Of a DNA stretch of 64,000 nucleotides, positions 9,214-19,909 are shown one piece after another. This DNA comes from Isoetes taiwanensis (lineage: Eukaryota > Streptophyta > Lycopodiopsida > Isoetales > Isoetaceae), in assembly GCA_021234155.1 (NCBI GenBank), contig JAJEKV010000010.1:17333418-17397417 (forward strand), written 5' to 3'. Under the pieces are notes generated by a model. The model saw nothing but the letters and a program-made list of their open reading frames with translations, searched no databases and had not been told where the DNA came from. A program made the position numbers and the translations under genes. Positions within the stretch are counted from its first letter, which is position 1, and each line of letters starts with the position of its first letter.

Positions 9214-11161
9214 TCTCTATCATAATAAAAATATGTTAGCTGTGGAAAAAGGTGACGTGGCTCGAGGAAAAAAATGCATGTGGCATGTGATGTGGCTCAC
9301 AAAAATATGAGGCGGACGTATGAAAAAAATCCAAGTGGATGGGAGTGCTGAATGGAAGAGGGCGGATAGAACTGTGGACGAGATGCATGACAGAAGAGGG
9401 GAGAAGCGCCCGCAGGTAAGATAGCGAGTGGAGGTTCTTGGGCCAAGAAGAACTGCGACATCGTAGTCCAGATACAATTTCTGTGCCGGATTTGATTCGT
9501 CGCCCACTATTTCTTGCCTCTGAATTGGGGCTTAGATTTTTTCAGCAGAATCCTCCCTCAAACCTTTCCGAGCATTTTCCTGAAAATTGTTTCTGCAACA
9601 TATTTCACCCTAAGATGGGGATTTCTTTACCTCCTTCCCTTTTGGGTTTTCAAAGCCTATTTTTTTAAGCAGCTATCTCGCCCAAGCCAGGAGGAGTCGG
9701 ATTTTTGAAAAGAGCTATGATCCAGACTCTAATAAACTCCAAATGCAATTGATAAAGGCGTTTCAAGTGGGGCTTGGCCAGTGGTCAGAAAGAATTATTA
9801 GATTGCTCCTCAAGATCTGTAAATTCGGCAAATTTGATTGACTGTATCTTAGAAATATGCAGGAGCAATTAAGATATTATTTAGTCTAAGAGCCGGTGGA
9901 TTTTCAATTTTCTGTGACAAATCCATAGAGCTATAGCAAGGGGATGGATTTGTACACTAAGTTTACATAATCAAAATTGGAATTGGGATGATTCTGACGA
10001 ATCTCATGATGTAAGCAATAAAAGGCAAACATCCTTGAATATGGATCTTTCAGTATATGCTATAGAGGATGAATACTAAGGAGATTTAACTTGACAACTT
10101 TTCCTGGCCAAATTAGAGTAACATTTTGCAGTTGAGAAATGCATACCATTAGATGAACAAAAATTTACTTTAAATTATACCTGGACAAAAGGCTTCCTTT
10201 TATCCATTTTAACTATCTTTATACAGACTGCAAAAATAGATAGACAGAATGTAAAGACAAATTGGCTGGCGTTTGTGAGCACCCAATAACTTCCTGTTCT
10301 TGAGCCGAACTTAAACGTTGAAATTAGGCACAACTATTGTTCTATTGTTGCAGAAAATAAAAACGATGCAAGAAATAAACAATGCAGAGGACATAAACAC
10401 AGGAACTCAAAAGGAACTTGGGGAGGTATCTTTGACTCCGGCCCTCTTTCACACCGTTTAGGACTTAACATAAATTCCCCATAACAAATTTGAAAAAGAG
10501 AAATGTTCGCGGCGGCCTTGGCCGCCGTGATAAATTTCTTGTTGTAAATAATACTCAACTCCATATTTTATTTAATGAGAATTCACCACATTTGGTGGGA
10601 ACCATACACCCAACACAATCCAATGTACTACCAGCCAATGTACCTTACAAGACCAATGCACGTTGGTCGCTGAGTTTCAACGAACATTTGATATATCTTC
10701 TTCTGCATTGCATTTGATTAAAGGTTGGAAAAGAGTTTTACTAGACTCTTCAACAATAACTAAATTTTCAACAAATAGAAATAACAATTGACTTAAAAAC
10801 CACACAATAGACGCGCTTCTATACATTCAACATGTGCCACTACATGTCCTGCTATTACACACACTGTTGCTTGACTATAGCCATAACCTTATAAATGTAC
10901 TACTTTGATTCCATAATGTATATTATTGCTATTTCACTTACATTATCCACCGTCAATCCAAGAAAATTAACAGGCTATAGATATTACAAACATTTTATGT
11001 GAACATAATAATCACAATCTTCCACCTCCCATTCCACATACACCCACCACAATTACATTTATAACTCTTTACTCTGTAATGTCTACCCATTCCACATGTA
11101 ATGTCTACCCATTCCACACGTCCAGGATCAATGCCCGGCATCGCCGGGCACACGTTTCTAG
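9214..11161 (+). mobile_element. Non-autonomous Helitron, about 1.95 kb
   Basis: The 5' end reads A|TCTCTATCATAATAAAA, the usual Helitron 'TC' start in AT-rich DNA. The 3' end carries a hairpin, GCCCGGC-ATC-GCCGGGC (about 11132-11148), then ten bases, then CTAG at 11158-11161 followed by T. Helitrons insert between A and T with no target duplication, and both flanking bases fit. There is no RepHel coding sequence inside, so it is non-autonomous. It carries one copy of the GC-rich inverted repeat described at 10508-10529. Confidence 0.75.
10508..10529. repeat. GC-rich inverted repeat, copy 1
   Basis: Arms CGCGGCGGCC and GGCCGCCGTG flank TT. With its flanks (AAATTTCTTG on one side, ATTTCTC on the other, in reverse orientation) it matches two other copies at 23274-23295 and 30719-30740. 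It sits inside the Helitron. Confidence 0.8.
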
Positions 11162-11687
11162 TTATGATCAAATTCTTATCCTCAAAGCTTGTATCCTAAT
11201 ATAATTATCAAATTACCCTTGTAATTCCAAAAATTATCAAAATATCCCTTTTTTTTGGCAACGGCTATTCCTTTCGCGCCAGAAGCAGACCGCCCCAAAT
11301 CCGATTCCTCCTGTTGTTTCAGCAAAGCATCATTACCTTGAATCCGAAAGTAAGCTTGTAAGCATAATCTGGAAGGAATTCGGTGGAGTTTATGCTTCGA
11401 AGCCCTCTGGATATGGAAGGAATTCGTTGAAGATTTCATGCTGTTATGCTGATTATTGAGAAATTGCTACTGTTGTTATGCTGTTATGCTTCAATATTGC
11501 ACTTACTGTTTTGCTGATTATTAAAAAATTGCATGTGCAATGTCTTTAGTTCATATTTCATGATGACATTTGACAGTTCTCTCAAAGAAGCTGCAGCTCA
11601 AGCATCGTCATCATCTTGTTCTGCCATAAATGTTGGCGAACTTACTTTGCCAGGTTTTGATTATGCAATAGACATGTGACGTGGACG

Positions 11688-11771
11688 TCCATAGAGGGGT
11701 TGCATGCATCCATAGAGGGGTTGCATGCATCCCTAGAGGGGTTGCATGCATCCAAAGAGGGTTTGCTAGCT
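11688..11771 (+). repeat. 21-bp tandem repeat, four units
   Basis: Units of TCCATAGAGGGGTTGCATGCA start at 11688, 11709, 11730 and 11751. The last is diverged. The array ends directly at a TATA box and contains TGCATGCA (RY-type) cores. Confidence 0.85.
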
Positions 11772-11776
11772 ATAAA
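11771..11776 (+). promoter_or_regulatory. TATA box after 21-bp repeat array
   Basis: TATAAA lies immediately downstream of four 21-bp repeats that contain TGCATGCA. It could be the core promoter of the gene fragment that follows, or of an LTR. No transcript evidence is available. Confidence 0.35.
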
Positions 11777-11971
11777 GAGGCTCGGGGGAGAGCTCATTGG
11801 GCATTCAGTATCTGTGCTGAGCTCGTGGTTGGGTGGCGAGTATAGCTAGCACGTCATTTGTGCGTTTCAGATTGTTCCATCCTCGTTTTTGTAAATTTGC
11901 AGTCATGAAACAAATGCATTATTTGTGAGTATCAACAAAGTTTGTTTGCTTTCCAAAGTTAATTTATTAAG

Positions 11972-12167
11972 CCAATTCACTATTTAAAGAAGGTATGCCA
12001 AACGGGTTTTTGAGCTATAGAAGTCACGGCTGGACAGAAATTGTCAACAGCAGAACATGCCTTCTGCCATTTGTTTTTCATGATGATTTTGGATTCGAGA
12101 AATATGTGGACTTCATGTTAGATGTGCCCTTGCTTATGGTGTACTTATCCCAGTTTATTTATTTCAG
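11972..12167 (+). pseudogene. Glutamate-cysteine ligase exon fragment (GSH1-like)
   Basis: The translation [19 protein letters not shown], then [27 protein letters not shown], matches the plant glutamate-cysteine ligase block [21 protein letters not shown]...FGFExYVDYxLDVP. That enzyme makes gamma-glutamylcysteine, the first step of glutathione synthesis, in plastids. An acceptor-like AG (11970-11971) and a donor CAG|GTATC (after 12167) frame it as one exon of about 196 bases. The C-terminal end ([11 protein letters not shown]-stop) no longer matches, and I find no neighbouring GCL exons. CLC sequence follows 400 bases later. I call it a DNA-level pseudogene fragment. Confidence 0.75.
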
Positions 12168-12573
12168 GTATCAAGGCTAAAGTTAAGAATCTCCAGGTTA
12201 TTTATGTTTAACTGGATGCAGTTTTATGTTCATGTTGCACATATATGATTCATTGCATGTAGTTGTTTGTGTCCCATCCTCTGTCTTTTGTTTTTAGAGT
12301 TTTAAAAGTCTTTGTTGCTACTATACTAAAGCGAAAATTAGGACACTTGGAAAATCAAGAAAGAAAAAGCTGGAAATAGGGTGCTAAGACTGTTGAACAG
12401 TATGTAACAGCTTGGGATGCTACATTGAAAAACACAAGTTGAATAGAATTTTGAAAGATGACAGAGATTTTGTTGCTGAAGGCACTATCTTTAGAAGTTG
12501 TGCATAACACAAAGATGTATTTTGCTTAATGGTTATTTAGTTTGCAATTGAAATGGATCCATTTTGCATGCAG

Positions 12574-12645
12574 ACGGTAGGGATTGTTGGTACAGTATCA
12601 AGCGGTTTAATATGTGGGAAAGCAGGACCTCTTGTGCATATGTGA
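12574..12645 (+). pseudogene. CLC chloride channel exon fragment (GKxGP region)
   Basis: After an acceptor-like GCATGCAG, the frame reads IVGTVSSGLICGKAGPLVH and then a stop (TGA, 12643-12645). This is the CLC anion-channel signature GKxGPxxH, with Ala in the variable position (usually Glu). In intact plant CLC genes this block directly follows the GSGIPEVKAYLNG exon. That exon is found here at 25110-25287 on the opposite strand. The piece is therefore a displaced, broken exon. Confidence 0.6.
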
Positions 12646-12807
12646 TGATGAATCCTTTGATGCTGCATACAACATGATTCAGAATTGGATTGAAGCAGAA
12701 GGAGAGGAGCATCGTTCTTTTATAAATTCTACACATAATATCTGCCCAGCCAACACAAAATTCCAGTTGGCAAGATCAAAATGGACCCAGCCATAAAGGG
12801 CTTTCAA

Positions 12808-12912
12808 AGATCCGGAAACAAAGAACGATGTGCAAAATCCTTCAATTTGTAATCGTGGCAAAGTAATCCCATGCTTCGGAGATCCGGAAACAAAGAACGA
12901 TGTGCAAAATCC
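12808..12912 (+). repeat. 33-bp direct repeat, period 72
   Basis: AGATCCGGAAACAAAGAACG and the following 13 bases occur at 12808-12840 and again at 12880-12912 with no change, separated by 39 bases. No function is known. Confidence 0.85.
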
Positions 12913-13229
12913 TGTGCCGTATTTAGTTGTATGTGTGACGTAGGGGCATTCTAACAATTAAAACAAATACAGGGGTATATTGACAATTTCTAGGAAATAT
13001 AGGGGCAATTTTAGAAATTTCTCAACTATTTAACTTAATCTGGGATTTGTATTTAATGTCTTCACCAGTTCCAAAGCTCTAGCATCCCAAATGTTACTAA
13101 GGAAGCACATGTCGAGAGGCTGCATTAGGTACTTGTGGTCACCATCTTCTGATTGGAAACATTATTGCCCAAAGAAAAACTATTATCATTTTTTTAAATT
13201 ACTATCTTTTTTAAGTCTACACCAATGAG

Positions 13230-14140
13230 CCAAAATATAAGTGTCACACAAAATAATGACATATCGAGTATATTGGATGCTTTACTGAGAGCTTCTCGTG
13301 AGCTTGATGCGAAGTTTAAAAATCTGAATAAATAAATTAGCAGCTTTACAACCCATAAGCCTGTTACAACTTGTTCAAGTGCAGAACATATAAATAACGG
13401 GGAAACAATTGATGATCAAGGCTTCGTGGGTACAAGAGCATGCGACTTCGTGAGAAAAAGGAAAAGAAGTGCAAAATCAGACGAAAGTTTTGCTGCTAAA
13501 CAACCTGTTGAGTTTCTTCGTGGTGGCAAGCTTCTCTGATACTGAGTTTTAGAATGAAGTCCAACATGTTTGCAAATACTATTTATAAAGAGTTCTTAGT
13601 TGAGAAACTCTAGCAGCTGAAAAATCAACTTCTTCTTTATAGAAGGTGTGTGTTACTTTTAGTTCAAGATGATTGTGGTGGCGATCTTGATGGGAATTTC
13701 TTTGCAGAATTTTGTGGAAGTGATTACAACGACCTTAAGGTTAAGGACTTGAAGTATGAAAAAGAGATTATTTTCACAAAAATATGATTCTTGAGTATGA
13801 TCAATGGAAGTCATAAATAGATGGGTATGTAAGAAACTTTATGATGACCATGCTGAATTGGCAAAAAAATCTCTAAAGCATTTCGTCAGCAAGACTTTCT
13901 TGCAATCTCTAGGGGGATGTCTAACACTGAGTTGTGCTAGCTTATGCACGAAATCCTTGAAGGTGAAACTTTTTTGAAGGTTCAATCTGGTTATTGCGTC
14001 AGATTTGATTATAAGCAGCAGACAATAGATATTAGAATGTTAACATTCTTGATAAGGGAGGTCTTGGCTTATACCAACAACATCCTCGAAAAAGATTTCT
14101 CTAATTTTAAAGAGCTTGAAGATATCCTTATTTCATAGAG
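13230..14140 (+). pseudogene. Decayed coding-like region, unrecognised
   Basis: Short protein-like stretches occur in successive frames. One is near 13260-13335 (ISSILDALLRASRELDAKFK), others are near 13400-13540 and 13625-13760, and the last is an open frame at 13944-14138 (MHEILEGETFLKVQSGYCVR...). They are interrupted by stops and frameshifts. The composition looks like a host protein rather than low-complexity DNA, but I do not recognise it. The neighbouring GCL and CLC fragments suggest that this, too, is a pseudogene piece. Confidence 0.25.
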
Positions 14141-15574
14141 CAGCATTTGGCGACACAATTGACTCAGATAGGAATTACGAGAAATCTAATCGTAATAAGT
14201 AAAGATCATGTGCTTGGAAATTTGTGAAGGACTTTTCTCGACGCTATAGGTACTATTTCAAAACCAAAGGAAGAAAAAAGTTAAAGAGAAAAGGAATATT
14301 GTGGATCTAGTAACTAAGCCCGTGTCTGCTCCAGTGCCAGAGAATGCAACACTTATATTTATAGACATGAAGAGTTTTAGCAAGGGTTGGAATATTTGGA
14401 TTTATTCAAAAAAGTGTCAACCATGACAATTGCCAAGATATATCACATAGCAATATTATTGCATTCCCTGATTGCATGTATAGTCAAACTCAGGTGCATG
14501 TGCTTTACATGTTTCTATTGATGTTCACCAAGAGGTGGAATGGACCGCCAAGGCATGCACAAAGGGACCACCACCAACGCAAACATGTACATTGTTTTGT
14601 CAAGAAATTGCATAGACATTATTTGGAAAAGCGCATAAATGGAGAGAAAGTTGCACATGCAATTTATGGATACCATGTACGCAATCCTTGTCCAAGTTGC
14701 GTATTCATATTTGTAGCATTATATATCCATAGTATTGAAACCATTCCTATGCTCAATAGGTCCAACATGTCGAATTCTTTTGTTCAGACATGCACTTTCA
14801 ACCTTTTGGTCATTATTCTAGCTCCGAGTAATTCTTCTCAACCATGCTAGCTACATCTCATATCTGTCAATATGCTTGGCAACAAATTCATTTCAATTAT
14901 AGCATCCCGAATTGCTAGGTTGCAATTAACCTAGACGCGAAAGAGATTCAAATCTCCTATTGCAGGTTTAAAAACTTATATAATATAACCAACAAATTCT
15001 GCCAATTTCTAAATATTCTGACATATTCAAACCCTGCACTATCCCAAGGTTCCAAGAAGGTAAAATCTTTATCGTGACTGCGCATGCCTTGCAAAAACTC
15101 CTTTTATCGAGTAGTGTATTTTGTTGCGTTCTTGATTGTTTAAGTTACATTCTTAGTCTTTACATCCTATGATTCTACGCAACATTTTGCTAACTTATAT
15201 GCAGAACGAACACTGTAACATAACTTCATGTTTGGAGACTGCTCACTAACCCACGTTTGCAACACTAGAATACATAATTCCTACCTATTAAATTGCGTCT
15301 ATGCCAACACGAGAATGTCACCTAAAAGTGACATTCTTATATACGAAAATCTGAAGCGTCGAAATAATTAATATTTGAGCCAACTCGGAAACTGCGAGCA
15401 TTTTGTCCTTCGATTGGAAGGCCCTTGAAGAAGCTAGGTATAAATTAATGGATCGCCCATCCAAGCAGCATAGCGCCTCCTGCATATCAGACCGAAGGTA
15501 AAACTTTCCTATATAATTTCTTCCTTATTTTTATCTTGGCAATCTTCTCATATTGAGGCACCTTCCAAACCTAA
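14141..15574. other. Intergenic region upstream of BTB/NPH3 gene
   Basis: I see no recognisable gene. A tiny foldback (GAATGTCAC/GTGACATTC, 15313-15336) shares its AGAATGTC end with the larger foldback at 60874. A 5' leader of the BTB gene probably lies in the last 150 bases (TATAAATTAATGG near 15438). Confidence 0.35.
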
Positions 15575-17870
15575 ATGGACACCTTTCAGTCTCAAGGTCT
15601 TTGCTTAGATGATGATGACTATTTCGACATGACAGTCACCATACATGACAAGAGATTCAAATGCATGCGATCCATATTGTCCAATCGATCCACCTTCTTC
15701 AGAAATGTGTATACTTCGGTGCAACATCTGTATCACTCTCCTAAGCATGTATATGTAGATTTGGAAGATTTTCCAGGAGGGGCTGCTACGTTCCAGATCA
15801 TTTTGGATTTCTGTCATGGAAAAAAAATAAATGTCGTAGCTGATAAAACATTTCTCTATCTCCATCAAGCTGTAGCCTTGCTAGGAATGAACAGATCAGT
15901 GGAAAACCTGGAAGATCGTTGTGAGTTATTTTGGAAAGATCATATATTAACTTCATGGGAGTCTATATTAGATATCATGGCTTTGCTCAAGGAAGGAAAT
16001 CTGGTTTTATCCAAGTGCCAAGTGGCGTATTATTTGGGAAAATGCTTGGGAGGGCTTGATCATGTCATGGAAATGAACTACAGGGATTTAGATCGCTGGA
16101 TTTGCAAACTGGTTATTCTTTCAGCAGAGCATTTGGAGTTAGTGTTTAATACTAAGAGAAACTGGTTCCAATGTAAGTCAAAGAATGTGCTTAAATCTTT
16201 TGCATTGGCTGTGCATTATCTTGGCACTGATGGCACCTCTTTGGTTGATAAACTTGGCCTCATTGCCAAGTATCTGCTGGAAGAAAAAATACTTGAAGAT
16301 GATAACACCAAAAGCTTGTCAGTTTTACAGGACTTTATGGCTCTGGAAGATGTTAAACACATAATGTACATACTGGTTCTTCTCCAAGCCCTCTCTGAGT
16401 TGATGCATAAGTTAAAGAAACGTTTTGAGTATGAGTATCTTAAATGGCGGTATCTTGAAATTCTCAAGCTAGAAGATCTGGGTGTATCTTCTCTAGAATC
16501 AGCTGTGCAAGTGATCAGTAAATTTTACACAACCAAAGATGGGGTTCTTAAAGAAAATGGGAAATTTTTTATCTTGAGCTACATTGGTCATTGCGAGAAA
16601 AACTGGTGCTCTCTGTCATTTGAAAGCTTCTTCGCAACTGCCAAGACTTTATCTGCTGTGCTCAAAGACTGCCATGATGCTCTGTATGACCAGATCATAA
16701 GATATGAGCAAAATGGAGATCTGTCTGAGGAAGAAAAGAAAAGTTTGGGAAGTTTAGTTAACGTTGCGACTCTATCAACCGATAGAGTGGAGCAAGTGCT
16801 TCAAAGCAGATTTCCCTTCTCTCTCAAAGAATATGTCTGTTTACTCAGGAAGGAAAATGCCTCTCTGAAAAAGCGACAAAAGAGAAGTCTCCTGACGAAA
16901 GACAGTCTGCAATTCCCTAAGAAGGTACAAATATGAATTCAGTTTAGTTCAAACTAAAGGGGTTCTAAGGATTAAGACTTTTGTTTGTTTATCTTAGTTC
17001 TTGAGGTTCTGTTGTATTTGTTCTGCTATGCAGAGGAATAAAAAAGTAGGCGAAACATCAACAGACATAGTAAGGCAGCCTATGCAGAACAGTGAAGAAA
17101 TTGTCTATGCAGGAAGGATGGAACTTTCTAAAGAGATTGAGTATGAAAAAAAGATGGAATGTCTGATAAATTTTTGCAGCTCCTTCCACGTATCTGTGAT
17201 AGCACTAGCAGCAGAAGAGTGTTTCTCGTTTCAAATAAAAGCATCAGATACTGTGTCCAAAATCAAGGAAAAATTAGTTCACCAAATGGAAAGAAACTCT
17301 GTAAAAGCTCCTACTAAAGAATGGACTCTGGGAAAAGGATGGAAAGTAATGGAGGACACTTCAACTGCCCAAGAGAACGATGTGGGTCAGCATAATTTGC
17401 TTCGTGTGCTCTTTCTAGATAAAAAAGGGAAACCGCTGTGTGAATCGGAAGAGGCCATTCAAATGCCATCTGCCTCCAAAACAGAAGAGAAAACGCTGGA
17501 GCCTAATCATATCGACGGGTTTGATGGATTTATAAAGAGTTCAAGTGATGGTATAGAAGTTGAAAATGGGAGTCCGTTGCTTGAAACAAAAGAGGCAATT
17601 GGAAGAAACTCTCCAAAAAGGAGACTCTCCGATTTGTCAGATATGGAAGCTGATTCCGGCAAGATGTTTGAGTTAGTAGATGGAGATGAAGAGGAAGTAG
17701 AAGATTACGAGGATTGGGATGGGGATGGGCACCAGATTGGGTCCGATTTGTCAGATATGGAAGCTGATTCCGGCAAAATGTCTGAGTTAGGAGATGGAGA
17801 TGAAGATGAAGTAGAAGATTACGAGGATTGGGATGGGTATGGGCACCAGATTTTTAACCTAAACTTATGA
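15575..17870 (+). CDS. BTB/POZ-NPH3-like protein with ubiquitin-like and acidic tail (two exons)
   Basis: Two exons: 15575-16924 and 17034-17870, with a GT/AG intron at 16925-17033 (AAG|GTACAA ... ATGCAG|AGG). Splicing is phase 0 and gives 728 residues. Residues about 16-105 form a BTB domain (DMTVTIHDKRFKCMRSILSN; PGGAATFQIILDFCHG). About 110-440 has NPH3-family character, ending in FPFSLKEYVCLLRKENASLK. NPH3/RPT2-type BTB proteins are CUL3 adaptors and signalling scaffolds at the plasma membrane, for example in phototropism. Exon 2 adds something unusual: a beta-grasp or ubiquitin-like stretch (about 501-582; SDTVSKIKEKL) and two 38-residue acidic repeats (649-686 and 687-724). Without splicing, exon 1 would read on for only three more codons before a stop. 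The domain call is firm for BTB and moderate for the rest. Confidence 0.82.
17628..17855 (+). repeat. 114-bp in-frame coding duplication
   Basis: Two 114-base units (17628-17741 and 17742-17855) encode SDLSDMEADSGKM...EDYEDWDG twice within the BTB/NPH3 gene. They keep frame and differ at only a few bases, so the duplication is recent. Confidence 0.9.
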
Positions 17871-17874
17871 TCAC

Positions 17875-18955
17875 TTTTGGCTAGATTAGCTTTTATAACA
17901 TGATTTCTAACGATTGTAGTGGAATCTTGGTCTAAGATGCTCTCTTAATCACTATCAGTAGGCCTACATAACATATACAATCCATAATACAATGAAGTAT
18001 GTTTTCTGTTTGAAAATTTTTGTGCCTAATGATATTTCTGGTTGAGAAGAATTTTGGGCTATACCCTAAATTTTTATATGGACAAATATTACTTAATTGA
18101 CACAGCATGTTGAACGAGATTTCCCTCTTGGTCCAAAAGTTTGCATCGAAATTGCCACGACCTTAAGAGGAAGTGTAAACATGAGATGGGCTTGAGCTTG
18201 CTAAAACGACCAAGTTCTAAGCAGAATCAGATGGATCCTAAGCACCCTAGAAACCTGCAGCCTAGAAACATTTGCAAGGTTTCGGCTTTAACCTATTAAA
18301 TAAAGAAAAAATTGATGCTCTCTGTTTACCAAGTTTTGCCCAAATGCACCTTGCTCTATGAATCATGCTGCAGAACTGTCCAGTTTATGGTGCTGCAGGA
18401 TTGCTATGGCTCCAGTAAAGTACTGGCCAAGATTGATCTAAGTTTTTGGATCACTATAAACTCGAGGGACTGGGTGTTAAGGTCTAGAAGTGCCCATTTT
18501 CGTGCTTCTGCCATAGCCATGGTTATGTTATAGTTTTGCAAATCTTTTATATATTTTTATGTTCTTTTGGGCATTTTTTCACTTTTTTACCTCCTTTTAT
18601 GTTATTGAACTTGCTAGTTAAGAATGAAAACACAAGAGAAAGAGAGAGGCAACATAAAAGAAGAAATGTTTATTGATCCTATATATGTTACATATATAGT
18701 ACCGTAGAGGTACATAAAAGGTTGAAAGCTTAAAGGTGAAGGAGCTTTTAGGAGCTATCCATTGACTTTCAATAAAGGCATCCATTAACATGGATGTGAA
18801 TCGCATATGATTTTTTAATATGTACCTGGTTCCCTTATTCTGTACCTTTAAGGGAATTCCTTAAAGACAGTTTAAATCCCAAATCCGACATTGATGATAT
18901 GATTACAAATACAGAGTCCAAACCTGCTACAAATGAGCAAAAATCATCATAAATC
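17875..18955. other. Intergenic region between BTB gene and LINE
   Basis: AT-rich 3' flank. I see no gene, RNA or tandem repeat. Confidence 0.4.
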
Positions 18956-19189
18956 AGGGATCAATAACAACTGCAATGTGTAATGGGCCCTTGGGAGACC
19001 GCTCGAGTGGATCTTTGTGTCGCATTCCCGAGACAACTGCATAAATACGCACAGTTTCATTAAATATGGACTTTCCGCAAGTCCATATATATCTCAATTC
19101 GTAGCGCCGGTGTATAATCGGCGACGGCAGCGGAGTGAAGCGACGAACTGTAAGCAAACGTAAGCCAGACTTCGTATGCATTTTCGGCC

Positions 19190-19909
19190 ATGGGAGCAAA
19201 GGGAAGATCATCCAAATCCTCAGCCAGGGACGAAAGCGACGATGAAGACTTGATACTTGCACAGATGAAAGAACTGAAACATGAAATATTAGCAGTTAAA
19301 TCCTTTCTACAGGAAATCATGAAAGAACACAGAGAAACTTCAGAAGAGAATAAGAAACTGCATATTCGTGTAAAAGAACTTGAACTGCAAAGTGAAATGG
19401 ACAGAGAACAGATAAAGATGCTGAAGGAAGAAAGGGAAAACTTGGCCAAATTAGAGATTTCATCTAATTTGGAAAACAAGGTTTCTGAATTGTTTAAACA
19501 AGGGCAGGACAGAATTGCTGAGATGGAGGAGAGAGCAAGCAAAGCTGCAAATATTAAGGTTTCGGGGCTTCATGAATCAGAAGGTGAGAATTTGATGGAA
19601 GTAGTGGAGGATTTTTTTAAGAGCAAGATGCATAAACCAGATGTACGCTCATGCACAAGAGTAGGAAGAAAGCTGGAAGGACGGCATAGACCAGTGATCT
19701 TAAGATTCTATTCTGTAGAATCCCGAAATCGGGTAATGCAGAATAGAGCAAATCTAAAAGGTCACCAGATCTGGTTAGATGATGATCTGACGATTCAGCA
19801 GCAGCAAGAAAGAAAGGCTCTACTTGAGGAGGTGAAAGTTTTAAAATCTGAAGGAAAACAAGCATTCATTCGAAATGGTAAAGTGGTAGTCCGATCATCG
19901 TCTAAATAG
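19190..19909 (+). CDS. LINE ORF1: coiled-coil RNA-binding protein
   Basis: 239 residues. Residues about 20-118 form a charged coiled coil (trimerisation in L1-type ORF1). About 122-235 match the L1 ORF1 RRM/CTD style: NIKVSGLHESEGENLMEVVE, then RPVILRFYSVESRNRVMQNR, then GKVVVRSSSK. In L1-type elements this protein coats the element RNA and acts as a nucleic-acid chaperone. The stop TAG (19907-19909) is in the same frame as ORF2, which follows with no gap. Confidence 0.75.
   Translation: MGAKGRSSKSSARDESDDEDLILAQMKELKHEILAVKSFLQEIMKEHRETSEENKKLHIRVKELELQSEMDREQIKMLKEERENLAKLEISSNLENKVSELFKQGQDRIAEMEERASKAANIKVSGLHESEGENLMEVVEDFFKSKMHKPDVRSCTRVGRKLEGRHRPVILRFYSVESRNRVMQNRANLKGHQIWLDDDLTIQQQQERKALLEEVKVLKSEGKQAFIRNGKVVVRSSSK

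Noticed and set aside
11688-11771. CRISPR-like array
   Set aside because: Units are contiguous tandem repeats without spacers, and the host is a eukaryote.
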